A DNA stretch of 64,000 bases from Haladaptatus sp. R4 (GCF_001625445.1 NZ_LWHG01000011.1:434001-498000), one strand, 5' to 3'; shown: positions 17,991 to 30,132, counted from the stretch's first letter. Program-made: numbers and translations. Notes: generated by a model from the letters alone, not told the origin.

Positions 17991-20174
17991 TTACTGCGGC
18001 GTCGGCGGTTCGCCGTCCCACGCGTCCTTGTCGGTGAAGAAGTTCAGCATGGCGAACTTGAGTTTCCCGGGGCCGATGTCGATGGTTTCTTTCCGCTCCT
18101 CCGGCGGGAACGTCTCTCGAACGCTGTACTTGCCCATCTCGCGGACGCTCCCCTCGGTGTAGCGTTTGTCGAGCAGGATTCGGACGCCGAAGTCGTCCGG
18201 CGAGCGAATCACCCGGCCGAGCGCCTGTCGCGTCTTCCGAATCGTCGGGATTTCGACGGCGTACTCCCACCCCGAATTTCTTCCGGAACGGTCGGCGAAC
18301 ACGGTGTCGTAGGCGTCCTGCACCGCGTCCATCCGGTCGTCCAGATGCGGGTACGGCACGCCGACGACGATGACAGTTCTGGCTTCGTCGCCGTCGAAAC
18401 TGACGCCTTCGGCCAGCGTCCCCCACAGAGAGGTGAACAGCGCGCCGTTCCCGTCCGACGTGAACTGCTGGCGAAGTTCCTCGACGGGGGTTCCGGCCTC
18501 GTCGAAGTACAGGTTCGCCTCGGTTCGGTTTCGCACGAGGTCGCGGTAGCGCTCGGCTTCGGCGTAACTCGGGAAGAAGACGAGCGTGTTCCCGGCGGTG
18601 AACCGAATCGCGTCGTTCAACACCTCGGCGATGGTGTCCTGGGTTTCGGGATTGCTCCGCTCGCTGGCGAACAGGGCGGGCGTCTCGGCGGCGAACGTCC
18701 GGCGATTCTCCTCCGGGAACTGAAGCCCGTACGCCAGCGAGATGGGGTCGCTCAGGCCGAGCACGTCCGACAGCACGTCGAACGGGCGAAGCGTCGCGCT
18801 CATCAACACCGTCGCGTACACCTCCTCGAACAGGGCTTGGGTGACCTCGCGCGGGATGCAGGTGTACAGTTCCGCCCGTCCGTACACTTCGTCGGTCCCC
18901 TCGTCGCGGCGCACCGCGACGACGGGATACTGGCCGAGTTCGGCCCCTTCGTCCATGAAGGACTTGACGAACGCGGCGGCTTGGAGGGTTTGACACTCCT
19001 TTCGAGTCGTCGCGTCGCCCTCCTTGTACGCCTCCTCGTATTTCTGGTCGAGTTCCTTGGCGAGCGAGAGCGCGTCGTCCAACTCCGCGTCGATTCCCTT
19101 CCCGGCGTACTCCTGTAGGAAGGCAAGCGTCAGGTCGTCTCGTTTGTCGTCGTTGGCGATCGACACGTCCTGCCAGTTCTCGCCGACCGATTCGCGCTCG
19201 CCGAAACCGAACGAGTCGTCGTAGGTCGTTTTGAGCGCCCGCTGGAACGCGGCGAGGACGTTGAATCCCGCTTCGCTCCGGAAGTCGTCGCTGTCCTGAA
19301 GTTCGTCTAGCGCGCTGTCGATGGTGTTCTCGGTCAGCGTTCGGGAGGCGTGGTCGCGGGCCGTCCCCTCGATGTTGTGCGCCTCGTCGAAGATGGTGAT
19401 GACGTCCTCCGGTTCGCGGCCCAACCACCGGAAAAACTGTTCGCGGATCATCGGGTCCAACAGGTGGTGGTAGTTGCAGACGACCAAGTCCACACCCTCC
19501 ATCCCGTCTTTCAGCAGTTCGTAGCCGCACAGTTGCTGTTGTTCCGCGTATTCGTAGATATCGTCGGGCGTCCGAACCCCGTCGTAGAGCCACTGGTAGA
19601 ACTCCTCGTTGTCCTCGGTGAGGTTGTTGTAATAGTGCTCGCAGATGTTCTTCTCTTTGAGATTCTCGACTTCGTCCTGAATCTGTTCGAGTTCGTCCAT
19701 CACCGCGCTACGGGCCTCGGCCGCGGTCGAATCGCCTTCCTGCATGTCGTCGAGCAGTTCGCGCTGTCGCTGTTCGAGTTCGCTCTTGTCGCGTTCCTTG
19801 TCGACGACCTCGTAGGTATTGTCCCGGAGTACCTGACACTCCTGATAATCGACGTCGATGTGGCACATCGACCCCTTCCCCCGAAAGACGACGGTGCGAA
19901 GCGGTTCCTTGCGCGTTATCTCGCGCGCTTCGGTGACGAACTGGCGCATCTGTTGGTGGACGTTGGTCGTGATGACGACCGTCTTGTCCTCCTCGCGGGC
20001 GAATTCGAGCGCGGGAACGAGTGACGAGAGCGTTTTGCCCGTCCCACACGCACCTTCGAAGAGCACGTCCTGCCCGCGTGACAGTCCGTTGTAGATGCGG
20101 TCCATCGCCTCCTGCTGGTTGTCGTAGGGGGCGTCGTACGGGAAGAACCGCATGTACTCGTTCGTCGTGGACAC
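17991..20174 (-). CDS. XPD/DinG-family SF2 DNA helicase
   Basis: 727 aa. Motif I is EGACGTGKTLSS and motif II is IFDEAHNIEGTARD. Motif VI is near QALGRVIRSPDDFG. Four cysteines (about 104, 113, 178 and 216) fall in the region where XPD/Rad3 helicases carry an Fe-S cluster. The stretch between them is unusually long and acidic with coiled-coil character. It would unwind DNA 5'-3', in repair or replication restart. The start is GTG at 20174 (MSTTNEYMRF). XPD and DinG branches cannot be told apart safely from motifs alone. Confidence 0.88.
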   Translation of the reverse strand: MSTTNEYMRFFPYDAPYDNQQEAMDRIYNGLSRGQDVLFEGACGTGKTLSSLVPALEFAREEDKTVVITTNVHQQMRQFVTEAREITRKEPLRTVVFRGKGSMCHIDVDYQECQVLRDNTYEVVDKERDKSELEQRQRELLDDMQEGDSTAAEARSAVMDELEQIQDEVENLKEKNICEHYYNNLTEDNEEFYQWLYDGVRTPDDIYEYAEQQQLCGYELLKDGMEGVDLVVCNYHHLLDPMIREQFFRWLGREPEDVITIFDEAHNIEGTARDHASRTLTENTIDSALDELQDSDDFRSEAGFNVLAAFQRALKTTYDDSFGFGERESVGENWQDVSIANDDKRDDLTLAFLQEYAGKGIDAELDDALSLAKELDQKYEEAYKEGDATTRKECQTLQAAAFVKSFMDEGAELGQYPVVAVRRDEGTDEVYGRAELYTCIPREVTQALFEEVYATVLMSATLRPFDVLSDVLGLSDPISLAYGLQFPEENRRTFAAETPALFASERSNPETQDTIAEVLNDAIRFTAGNTLVFFPSYAEAERYRDLVRNRTEANLYFDEAGTPVEELRQQFTSDGNGALFTSLWGTLAEGVSFDGDEARTVIVVGVPYPHLDDRMDAVQDAYDTVFADRSGRNSGWEYAVEIPTIRKTRQALGRVIRSPDDFGVRILLDKRYTEGSVREMGKYSVRETFPPEERKETIDIGPGKLKFAMLNFFTDKDAWDGEPPTPQ

Positions 20175-20233
20175 GATACCGAATATTCGCGTCTTAGTTC
20201 AAAAACCCTTGCCCATCGGAGAGATGCTCGGTC

Positions 20234-21205
20234 TCAGATAACCGACTCCGCCGCCGTCTCCTGCACTTCCGGTTCGATGTACACTTTCTTGACGCTATCG
20301 TTGATTTCGTACAGCCCATCTTCGATATCGGTTATCAAGTCGTCCATCTCCCCGGTGTCGAGCGTCGGGTCGAACGCTACGTCGGCGGTGACGATGATGC
20401 GGTCGGGACCGAAGTAGACGGTTCTGAAGTCGATGATTTCGGTGACGCCCTCCCACCCGTCCAACTCCGAGCGCAGTCTGTCTTCCTCCTCTTTGGGCAG
20501 GCTCTCGCCGAGGAGGAGCCGTTTGTTTTCCCACGCCAGCGCGATGGCGAATCCCATCAACAACAACCCGATGAGGAGCGCGGCACCGGCGTCGTAGATC
20601 GGGTTTCCGGTGACTTGTGACAGCCAGATACCAACCAGTGCGAACCCGGCACCGGCGACCGAAACGGTGTCCTCGGTGAGCGCCGTCAGCGTGGAGACGT
20701 TGCTCGTCTTGTGGAATGCCTCCCGAAATCCGCTCCAGTTTCGTCGTTCGATTTCGTGTTTCGTGGAACGATACGCCTTGCTGAAGGCGTATCCCTCGAA
20801 CAGCATGGCTCCGATGAGGACGGCGTAGTTCACGTACACCGGTGGAAACGACTGTCCGAGGACGTGAACCAATCCCCCGCTGACCGTTTCGTGGTGCTGG
20901 ACAAGCGAGTCGTATCCGTGTTTTGCGCTCTCCCAACCGGCGATACCGAAGAGCAGGACGCTCACCAGAAAGCTGTAGAAGAACTGTGCCTTGCCGTAGC
21001 CGAATGGGTGGTCCCGCGTCGGCTTTCGTCCACCAAACCAGATTCCGATGAGGAGAAAGACCTGATTTCCCGTGTCGGAGATGGAGTGAAACGTCTCCGA
21101 GAGCATCGCCGGACTCTGTGTGAGCACGAAGCCAACGAATTTCAGCACGGCAATCGCCGCGTTCGAGAGGAGGGCGGCTATCACGACGGACTTGCTGTTC
21201 GCCAT
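20234..21205 (-). CDS. Cation diffusion facilitator (CDF) transporter
   Basis: 323 aa, integral membrane, six predicted helices plus a C-terminal cytosolic domain. The TM2 metal motif is ETFHSISDTGNQ (HxxxD). The loop DHPFGYGKAQFFYSF is characteristic. TM5 carries LTEDTVSVAG, i.e. an acidic residue where many CDFs have His, as in ZnT9-like members. The C-terminal ferredoxin-like domain is present (TVYFGPDRIIVTADVAFD). It likely exports Zn2+, Mn2+ or another divalent cation. Metal specificity is not decidable here. Confidence 0.9.
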   Translation of the reverse strand: MANSKSVVIAALLSNAAIAVLKFVGFVLTQSPAMLSETFHSISDTGNQVFLLIGIWFGGRKPTRDHPFGYGKAQFFYSFLVSVLLFGIAGWESAKHGYDSLVQHHETVSGGLVHVLGQSFPPVYVNYAVLIGAMLFEGYAFSKAYRSTKHEIERRNWSGFREAFHKTSNVSTLTALTEDTVSVAGAGFALVGIWLSQVTGNPIYDAGAALLIGLLLMGFAIALAWENKRLLLGESLPKEEEDRLRSELDGWEGVTEIIDFRTVYFGPDRIIVTADVAFDPTLDTGEMDDLITDIEDGLYEINDSVKKVYIEPEVQETAAESVI

Positions 21206-21304
21206 TACTCGACTAGCGGCGAGGAGGTGTCAAAGTCCTTACGACGGAGCGCCGCGCGTCGATTCGACGGAAGACGAAAGGCGGCGGGATACCAACGACG
21301 AATC

Positions 21305-21808
21305 ATGATCGCTATCGTCTCCGATACGCACAGCAGGACGGGTCACGAACTGACCGGACGGACGCTCGAAGCCGTCCGAAGGGCGGACCTCGTGGTTCAC
21401 GCAGGGGATTTCACGACGACTGCCGTTCTCGACGCGTTCGAAGCCGAAAGCACCCGGTTGGTCGCGGTTCGTGGCAACAACGCGACGGCCGCTGTCGCCG
21501 ACCGCCTCCCTGCCGTGCGAACGTTCGAGGAAAACGGAGTTCGGTTCGCGCTCACGCATCGTCGGCGCGGCGGAAGTACGGGACTCTCGCTCTTCGGGCA
21601 GGAGCGCGATGCGGACGTGGTCGTCTCAGGACACACGCATCGACATCTCGTGGAACAAGCTGGTGAGGTGTTGTTGCTCAATCCGGGCAGTTACGCACAG
21701 CCACGGGGGAATCGGCCGACACACATCGAACTCGAACTGGAGGGGAAGGGCTTCGCTGGGAGGGTTTACGAGATGAGTGGAGAACTCGTAACCGAGTTCC
21801 CCGTGTAG
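21305..21808 (+). CDS. YfcE/MJ0936-type metallophosphodiesterase
   Basis: 167 aa. Calcineurin-like phosphoesterase motifs are all present: IAIVSDTHSR (DxH), VHAGDFTT (GD), VRGNNA (GN, usually GNCD), ALTHRRRGG and SGHTHRH (GHTH). Such enzymes cleave phosphodiesters with two metal ions; the natural substrate is unknown. The start is ATG at 21305, immediately before the first metal-binding strand; the longer open frame upstream is antisense to the CDF gene. The second-motif Asn-Ala in place of the more usual Asn-Cys-Asp is a minor deviation. Confidence 0.88.
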   Translation: MIAIVSDTHSRTGHELTGRTLEAVRRADLVVHAGDFTTTAVLDAFEAESTRLVAVRGNNATAAVADRLPAVRTFEENGVRFALTHRRRGGSTGLSLFGQERDADVVVSGHTHRHLVEQAGEVLLLNPGSYAQPRGNRPTHIELELEGKGFAGRVYEMSGELVTEFPV

Positions 21809-21920
21809 GAGGGCTGGTAAGTTGATGGCGTACCAGTGGAGGGCCGAAGCAGGGCGGCTCCACTTCCGAGTATGCGGTTGGTCATCATGTACTCTTGGTA
21901 AGCTCAAAAACGCGTTTTAG

Positions 21921-22568
21921 TTATCGGTTCCGCACGAAATACCACCCGACTGCACCGAGGACGAGAACGAGCGCTCCCCCCGCGAAGAACAGCACGCCCG
22001 GCGGTATCGTCGCCAAAACGCCGTTTGCCGCATGTCCCGCGCTGTTGGTCGATTCCGTCGAGAACGTTCCCACTTGTCCGCCACCGCCGGTCGTCTTCTC
22101 GGCCGCCTTTCCGCCGATACCGAGCAGTCCCTCCGTAACGGCGTACTGAATCCCGGCGCTCACGAGGCCGAGTAGGACGGCGACGCCGAGAACGCGGGAG
22201 AGCGCGTCCTTCAATCCCGTCGTCTGTTCTTCCCGCCCGGCGAAGAGGATGAGCGGACCGTCGCTCGGTGCGTACACCTTCATCTCCCGGCCTTTCTCGG
22301 AGTAGATGGTATCGACCGCCGTGATGAGGTCCGCGTCTTCCAGCTTTTTCAGGTGATATTGGGCGTTCTGTAGCGATGTATCCACCTGCTCGCTCAGTTC
22401 GGATGCCGTCGCCGGTTGGTCGTGGAGCGCGGAGAGAAGACCACGCGCAGTATCGGACGAGAGCGCCCCGAGCAGGTCGTCCGCATCGTCGCTGTCCACG
22501 CCGAGCACTCGGGGGGACCCACCCGACGGTGGTTCCACGTCCGAACTGGAGGGCAAGAGGTCGGCCAT
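21921..22568 (-). CDS. Membrane-anchored ArsR-like HTH regulator
   Basis: 215 aa from ATG at 22568 (MADLLPSSSD). The N-terminal winged helix spans about 30-110 (DTARGLLSALHDQPATASEL, then a recognition helix around SLQNAQYHLKKLEDADLI). Two hydrophobic segments follow: one near 130-155 and one at the C-terminus (PPGVLFFAGGALVLVLGAV). A DNA-binding domain tethered to the membrane is common in haloarchaea. Its target is unknown. It is divergent from the small membrane protein at 22654, which it may regulate. Confidence 0.8.
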   Translation of the reverse strand: MADLLPSSSDVEPPSGGSPRVLGVDSDDADDLLGALSSDTARGLLSALHDQPATASELSEQVDTSLQNAQYHLKKLEDADLITAVDTIYSEKGREMKVYAPSDGPLILFAGREEQTTGLKDALSRVLGVAVLLGLVSAGIQYAVTEGLLGIGGKAAEKTTGGGGQVGTFSTESTNSAGHAANGVLATIPPGVLFFAGGALVLVLGAVGWYFVRNR

Positions 22569-22653
22569 ATTTATCCGTATGCAACTGCTCGGCAATCAAC
22601 TTTGCCACTGACACGGCGAAACGAATTTGGTTCGGCAACTGATACAGGGGGGT

Positions 22654-22806
22654 ATGGAACCACTCGGAATCTTCGGGAAGGTACTCCACGACCCGCTCTT
22701 CGTCGGCCTTCTCATCATCATGCTCGCCTTCGTCTTCTTCATCTACCTGTTCATCCGCCGGATCATGACCGGATTTCAGGAAGGTATTCAGAAAGGGCAG
22801 CGATAG
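22654..22806 (+). CDS. Small single-helix membrane protein (50 aa)
   Basis: Reads MEPLGIFGKVLHD, then one strong transmembrane helix (FVGLLIIMLAFVFFIYLFI), then a basic tail (RRIMTGFQEGIQKGQR). The amphipathic N-terminus and positive C-terminal flank suggest the N-terminus faces out. It is divergent from the membrane HTH regulator and convergent with threonine aldolase (10-nt gap). Codon use is coding-like. Similar short proteins occur in haloarchaea; the function is unknown. Confidence 0.7.
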   Translation: MEPLGIFGKVLHDPLFVGLLIIMLAFVFFIYLFIRRIMTGFQEGIQKGQR

Positions 22807-22816
22807 TCGATTCCCC

Positions 22817-23833
22817 TCAGAGCGCGTTTCGAATCCGCTCCGCGGCAGTTTTGATGTCCTCACGGTCAACGTTCCAGTGCGTACAGAACCGGACGACGTG
22901 TGTCCCGAACGCCGACCCGATGACGTCTTCGTCCGCGCACAGTTCGAGAAACTCCTCGGCGGTGAGTCCCGCGTGTTCGGTGTTCACGAGGACGATGTTC
23001 GTCTCGGGTGGTTGCACCGAGAGGCCGTCCACGTCCGCGAGTCGCTCCGCAAGGAGACGGGCGTTCTCGTGGTCGTCGGCCAACCGTGAGACGTTCTCCA
23101 ACGCGAGCAGTCCCGGCCCGCCCACGATACCGACCTGTCGCATCCCTCCGCCGAGCAATTTTCGAACGCGTCGTGCGTGCGCAATGAACTCCTCGTCTCC
23201 GGCGAGCATCGACCCGACGGGCGCACCGAGTCCCTTCGAGAGACAGAACATCACGGAATCCACGTTCTCCACGATACGTGCCGGTGATACGTCGAGGGCG
23301 ACGGCCGCATTGCCCACCCGTGCGCCATCGAGATGGACCGGAATTCCGAGGTCGTGGGCCGCCTCCGCCGCCGCGTCGATCTTTTCGGGAGCGATTGCGA
23401 CCCCACCTTTGCTGTTGTGCGTGTTTTCGAGCGATAACAATCCCGTTCCGGGTCGATGTGCGTCCGCCTCGACGTAGCCGTCTCGAACCTGTTCGGGCGT
23501 CGGAATTCCACGGTCGCCGCCATCGAGCGTTCGGACTTGCAGCGCCGAGTGCTGGGCGAGTCCGCCGAGTTCCCACTTGTAGATGTGGCTCTCGCGTTCG
23601 ACCAGTATCTCCTCTCCCCGGTCGGTGTGGACGCGCGCCGCGATCTGATTGCCCATCGTCCCGGTCGGGACGTAGAGGGCCGCTTCCATCCCCACGATTT
23701 CGGCGGCAGCGGATTCGAGTTCGTTGACCGTCGGGTCCTCTCCGTAGACGTCGTCGCCTACCTCGGCCTCGGCCGCCGCCGCACGCATCTCCTCGCTCGG
23801 TTTCGTGACCGTGTCGCTCCGCAGGTCTATCAT
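22817..23833 (-). CDS. Low-specificity L-threonine aldolase
   Basis: 338 aa, PLP fold type I. It cleaves threonine/allo-threonine to glycine and acetaldehyde, linking to glycine supply. The N-terminus MIDLRSDTVTKPSEEM is the family signature. The PLP lysine is in CLSKGLGAPVGS and the PLP-binding Asp in VHLDGARVGN. ATG at 23833 was chosen because the family starts at IDLRSDT; an upstream Met would add a short non-conserved leader. Confidence 0.93.
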   Translation of the reverse strand: MIDLRSDTVTKPSEEMRAAAAEAEVGDDVYGEDPTVNELESAAAEIVGMEAALYVPTGTMGNQIAARVHTDRGEEILVERESHIYKWELGGLAQHSALQVRTLDGGDRGIPTPEQVRDGYVEADAHRPGTGLLSLENTHNSKGGVAIAPEKIDAAAEAAHDLGIPVHLDGARVGNAAVALDVSPARIVENVDSVMFCLSKGLGAPVGSMLAGDEEFIAHARRVRKLLGGGMRQVGIVGGPGLLALENVSRLADDHENARLLAERLADVDGLSVQPPETNIVLVNTEHAGLTAEEFLELCADEDVIGSAFGTHVVRFCTHWNVDREDIKTAAERIRNAL

Positions 23834-23939
23834 ACGCGACCGTTCCGCCGCGGCGACCAAATAATCGAGGGTAGAAGCAGTTCATCGACGGAGATGCCCA
23901 CACCGAAAGCGGTTTCCGGTATCCACGAAATTTTGCCAC

Positions 23940-25034
23940 ATGGACGAACGAATTCGGAACCACGCCGAAACCATCGTCGACCACTCTCTCGATATCGAAG
24001 CGGGCGATACGGTCGTCGTTCGCTCGCCGACCGTCTCGGACGACCTCGCGGTTGCCCTCTCCGAAGCACTCGGCGAGCGCGGTGCGTTCCCACTCGTCAC
24101 CGCCGGGCGTCGGGACAAGAAACAAGCGGCGTTCCTTCGTTCTGTCGATGCGGATGCCCTCGAAACCCCCGAGCACGAACAGGCGTTGTTCGAAGCGGCG
24201 GACGCCATCGTTCACATCCGGGGCCACGAGAACGCCTCCGACATGAGCGATATTAGCGCCGAGACCCACGCGGCATACAGACAGGCGTACCAGCCGATTC
24301 AGCAGGAAATCCTCTCGTCGCGCTGGTGTCTCACCCAGTATCCGTCCCCCGCAAGCGCGCAACTCGCCGAGATGAGCACGGACGCTTACGAGGAGTTCGT
24401 GTACAGCGCGATGAACAAGGACTGGGACGAGCAGCGCGAGTTCCAAGAGCAGATGGTCGAAATCCTCGACCCCGCCGACGAAGTTCGTATCGTCTCCGGC
24501 GAGACGACGGACCTCACGATGTCGGTGAAGGGTATGAAAACCATCAACGACGAGGGCAAGAACAACCTCCCCGGTGGCGAGGTGTTCACCGCGCCGGTCC
24601 CCGATTCGGTCGAGGGGGAAGTGCTGTTCGACAAGCCGCTCGTCCACCAGGGCAACATCGTCGAAAACGTCTGGCTGAAGTTCGAGAACGGCGAGGTCGT
24701 CGATTTCAGCGCCGACAAGAACGAGGACGTCCTCGCGGGCGTTCTCGATACCGACGACGGCGCACGCAGACTCGGCGAACTCGGCATCGGCATGAACCGC
24801 GACATCGACGAGTTCACCTACAACATGCTCTTCGACGAGAAGATGGGCGATACGGTCCATCTCGCCGTCGGCATGGCCTACGATACCTGTGTTCCCGACG
24901 ACCGGGAACCGAACGAGAGCGCGGTTCACGTGGACATCATCGTGGACATGAGCGAGGACTCGTTCATCGAAGTGGACGGCGAAATCGTCCAGCGCAACGG
25001 TACCTTCCGTTTCGAGGACGGGTTCGAGGAATAA
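23940..25034 (+). CDS. Aminopeptidase, M29 family
   Basis: 364 aa, metal-dependent exopeptidase of the thermophilic aminopeptidase (M29) family. Probable metal ligands are the Glu in GGEVFTAPVPDS, a Glu in LGELGIGMN, the His in MGDTVHLAVG and the His/Asp of AVHVDIIVDM. It is a cytosolic dimer in characterised relatives. It probably trims peptides during protein turnover. It is divergent from threonine aldolase (106-nt gap). A perfect hairpin follows the stop. Confidence 0.92.
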   Translation: MDERIRNHAETIVDHSLDIEAGDTVVVRSPTVSDDLAVALSEALGERGAFPLVTAGRRDKKQAAFLRSVDADALETPEHEQALFEAADAIVHIRGHENASDMSDISAETHAAYRQAYQPIQQEILSSRWCLTQYPSPASAQLAEMSTDAYEEFVYSAMNKDWDEQREFQEQMVEILDPADEVRIVSGETTDLTMSVKGMKTINDEGKNNLPGGEVFTAPVPDSVEGEVLFDKPLVHQGNIVENVWLKFENGEVVDFSADKNEDVLAGVLDTDDGARRLGELGIGMNRDIDEFTYNMLFDEKMGDTVHLAVGMAYDTCVPDDREPNESAVHVDIIVDMSEDSFIEVDGEIVQRNGTFRFEDGFEE

Positions 25035-25046
25035 CCGGGAGGGAGA

Positions 25047-25065
25047 CGAGGCGCTTTGCGCCTCG
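25047..25065 (+). terminator. Hairpin after the aminopeptidase gene
   Basis: CGAGGCGC-TTT-GCGCCTCG is a perfect 8-bp stem with a 3-nt loop, starting 12 nt after the stop codon. No T-run follows, so it is not a classic archaeal terminator. It may stabilise the 3' end or be one of the short palindromes scattered in haloarchaeal intergenic DNA. Confidence 0.4.
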
Positions 25066-25441
25066 CAAGACGAACGGCGAACGAAGTGAGCCGTGAGTTG
25101 ACCGAGCGGGTTGTTTTCGTCGCGTACTACGGATATTCGAGACCAAGCGACCGCGACGAACGTTTATATACTGAAACGAACCCAGAGTCCGTATCTCCTG
25201 AAAACGACCGCGTGGATGGCCGAGGCGGGTGTGTGGCACACCTCCACGTCAAACTGTCGTGCCGCCTGTTCGCAATCTTTCGGTTCAAAATCCGTCCGAG
25301 ACGGACTGATACTGAACTCCCTGTCGGCGTGAACTCTTTCTTCGCCGGTTGACCGTTCTCGAAACAGCGCACCACGAATATCTGATATATATGTGTTGTG
25401 TCACCTTGGAGTTAAGTAGCTACGGTTGAATAGAAATAATC
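25066..25441. other. Gene-free stretch
   Basis: About 375 nt with no frame showing haloarchaeal codon use. The start (near 25066-25110) resembles the semi-repetitive ACGAACGGCGAACGAAGTGA-type sequence common between haloarchaeal genes. An AT-rich patch (ATATCTGATATATATG, near 25378) and TTAAGTA (near 25413) may serve as promoter elements for the zinc-ribbon gene. No tRNA fold was found. Confidence 0.4.
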
Positions 25442-25591
25442 GTGCCAAAAGTTGTCTGTCCGGACTGTCGGCGGAACATCGCGTTTCACGAACTGGAAAC
25501 CAGAACCGTCGCCCAATCCAGCGGATTTTCGACGAACTATCGCTGTCCGTTCTGCCGAAACGCCATCGAGAACGTCACCGAATTGTTGTAA
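25442..25591 (+). CDS. Zinc-ribbon micro-protein (49 aa)
   Basis: GTG start. It reads PKVVCPDCRRNIAFHE, then a hydrophilic linker, then NYRCPFCRNAIENV, giving two CPxC knuckles about 30 residues apart, enough to bind one zinc. No other domain is present. Such proteins are numerous in haloarchaea and are often regulators or RNA/protein-binding partners; no function is assigned. A possible TATA (TTAAGTA) is about 28 nt upstream. Composition supports real coding, but the GTG start is a choice. Confidence 0.65.
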   Translation: MPKVVCPDCRRNIAFHELETRTVAQSSGFSTNYRCPFCRNAIENVTELL

Positions 25592-25639
25592 TTTCGGACT
25601 GATCGGCGTCCGAATCACGGGTAAACTTCGTAACGGTCG

Positions 25640-25830
25640 GGGACTGTCGAATCCGGACGACGAGAGAACGAAGTGACTGGCGGTATCCGACAGGTCGTCC
25701 GTCCCGAAACCCCTCTCTTCGGACGCGCTCCAGTCGTCGTCGGTCGTTCCGCCGAGCTCCGGTTCGTGCACGTTGTAGTCCGTCATCGACTTCAGGTCCG
25801 ACGGGCGGCCAGTGTGAATACTGGAACTGT
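25640..25830 (-). pseudogene. Decayed fragment of an acidic haloarchaeal protein
   Basis: On the minus strand, ATG at 25786 opens MTDYNVHEPELGGTTDDDWS and runs about 45 codons with strong haloarchaeal coding character (many Asp/Glu, G/C third positions). It ends around LSDTASHFVLSSSGFD. After that the frame turns basic and non-coding-like, and further down it is simply antisense to the zinc-ribbon gene. The coding-like frame also continues a little upstream of the Met. It looks like the middle of a larger acidic protein cut at both ends. I recall similar DDDW...HFVLSxSGF blocks in haloarchaeal proteins of unknown function, but cannot verify this. Confidence 0.4.
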
Positions 25831-25869
25831 TACTGCAGGGCTTTGTTTCCTCTCCAACAGCGGTGATGA

Positions 25870-28831
<2,962 letters not shown>

Positions 28832-28835
<4 letters not shown>

Positions 28836-29746
28836 GGCGTCGCCTCCTGCCGGGTGTATGCGATAAAGAGGTCTTCGAGCGACGCTTCCTCGGTTTCAAA
28901 GTCCTCGACCTGCGTGCCCGTGTCTTCGAGCGTGGTGAGGACTGTGGTCTTGACGTTCGCCGCACAGTCGACGAGCAGTGTCTCCCCGTCGCGCCGGACG
29001 CTCTCGACGCCGTCGATCGCGCACACCCGATCGATCGCACCGGCGGAGAGCGAGGCGGTCTCGACTCGGAAAACGGTGTCGCCGCCGACGTTCTCTCGAA
29101 GCCCTTCGATGGAGTCCTCGGCGACGAGTTCGCCCTCGCGAAGGATTCCGACTCGGTCACAGACGGCTTCGACCTGCCCGAGGATGTGACTGGAGAAGAA
29201 CACCGTCGCGCCCCGCTCCCGTTCTTCATCGATGATCTCGCGCATCTCGTGGGCACCCGTCGGGTCGAGACCGGACGACGGTTCGTCGAGAATGAGGAGA
29301 TCGGGTTCGCCGACGAGCGCCATCGCGAGTCCGAGTCGCTGAGCCATCCCCTTCGAGTAGCCCCCCGCTTTCCGGTCGGCGGCCTCGGGGATTCCGACCC
29401 GGTTCAGCAGTTCGTCCGGGTCGTCGTCGGCGTTCTTCGCTTCGATGGCGAACTCCATGTGCTGTCTTCCGGTGAGGCGGTCGTAGACGGACAACCCTTC
29501 CGGGAGAACGCCGGTTCGTTTGCGAATCGCCATGCTCTCGGTCTGTGCATCGTGTCCGAGAACGGTGACCGAACCTTTCGTCGGGCGGATAAAATCGAGA
29601 ACGAGGTCGATGGTCGTCGATTTCCCCGCTCCGTTCGGCCCGAGAAAGCCGAACACCTCCCCCTCTTTCACGTCGAGTGAAAGATTCTCGACGGCCGTGA
29701 CGTCCCCGTATCGCTTCGTCACGTCGTCCAATCGGATAGCGGTCAT
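28832..29746 (-). CDS. ABC transporter ATP-binding protein
   Basis: 304 aa from MTAIRLDDVTKRYGDV. The Walker A motif is GPNGAGKST, the signature YSKGMAQRLGLA and Walker B LLILDEPSSGLDP, with an H-loop in FFSSHILGQVEAVC. The C-terminal extension matches DrrA/CcmA-like exporter ATPases. It pairs with the overlapping permease. An ATG 27 nt further upstream (MCALAESEP) is also possible. Confidence 0.93.
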
Positions 29747-29790
29747 CGGTTCAGATTCCGCCAACGCACACATAACGGTGTTGCTCCGTG

Positions 29791-30045
29791 CTATACCGTG
29801 TCATCTGGGTCACGCTTTTCCGCGATTCGTGTCGCCTCCGTGGCGTATCGTTCCTTCTCGGCTTCGTCGGTGACCCGGGCCAGTCGTTCCCGTTCGACTT
29901 CGATTGCGGCGGTCGTTTCGCCACCGAGTCTCCCCGCCCGTTCCTTGCGAAGATACCATTCTCCGTCGGGCGTCGAGTACACCAGCGTCAACAGGTCGCG
30001 GTCGCTGTACGTCCGTTCGACCAACCACACTCGAACCTCGTTCAT
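29791..30045 (-). CDS. Hypothetical 84-aa haloarchaeal protein
   Basis: Starts MNEVRVWLVERTYSDRDLLT. Two beta strands and an aromatic patch (LVYSTPDGEWYLRKERAG) are followed by a charged alpha helix (IEVERERLARVTDEAEKER). Codon use matches neighbours. It lies just upstream of the ABC exporter on the same strand (44-nt gap) and could be its first gene. No known motif; function unknown. Confidence 0.65.
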   Translation of the reverse strand: MNEVRVWLVERTYSDRDLLTLVYSTPDGEWYLRKERAGRLGGETTAAIEVERERLARVTDEAEKERYATEATRIAEKRDPDDTV

Positions 30046-30101
30046 GGCTGGCCGTTCGTGGGTATCGAATTTGTATCTGGCGAGGTGTCGGTAGCCGCAA
30101 C

Positions 30102-30110
30102 CTTATTTAT
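30102..30110 (+). promoter_or_regulatory. TATA box of the 30133-uvrC unit
   Basis: CTTATTTAT lies 23-31 nt before ATG 30133, a good match to the haloarchaeal TATA position for a leaderless transcript. It drives the membrane protein and probably uvrC. Confidence 0.6.
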
Positions 30111-30132
30111 CTCCCTGATTGACCGGTAAACG

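Noticed and set aside
22866-24929. Minus-strand open frame of 687 codons opposite the aminopeptidase and overlapping threonine aldolase
   Set aside because: Both covered genes have full family motifs; the frame is a mirror of their codons.
25200-25260. Possible tRNA (GGCCGAGGCGGGTGTGTGG)
   Set aside because: D- and T-arm signatures and an acceptor stem are missing.
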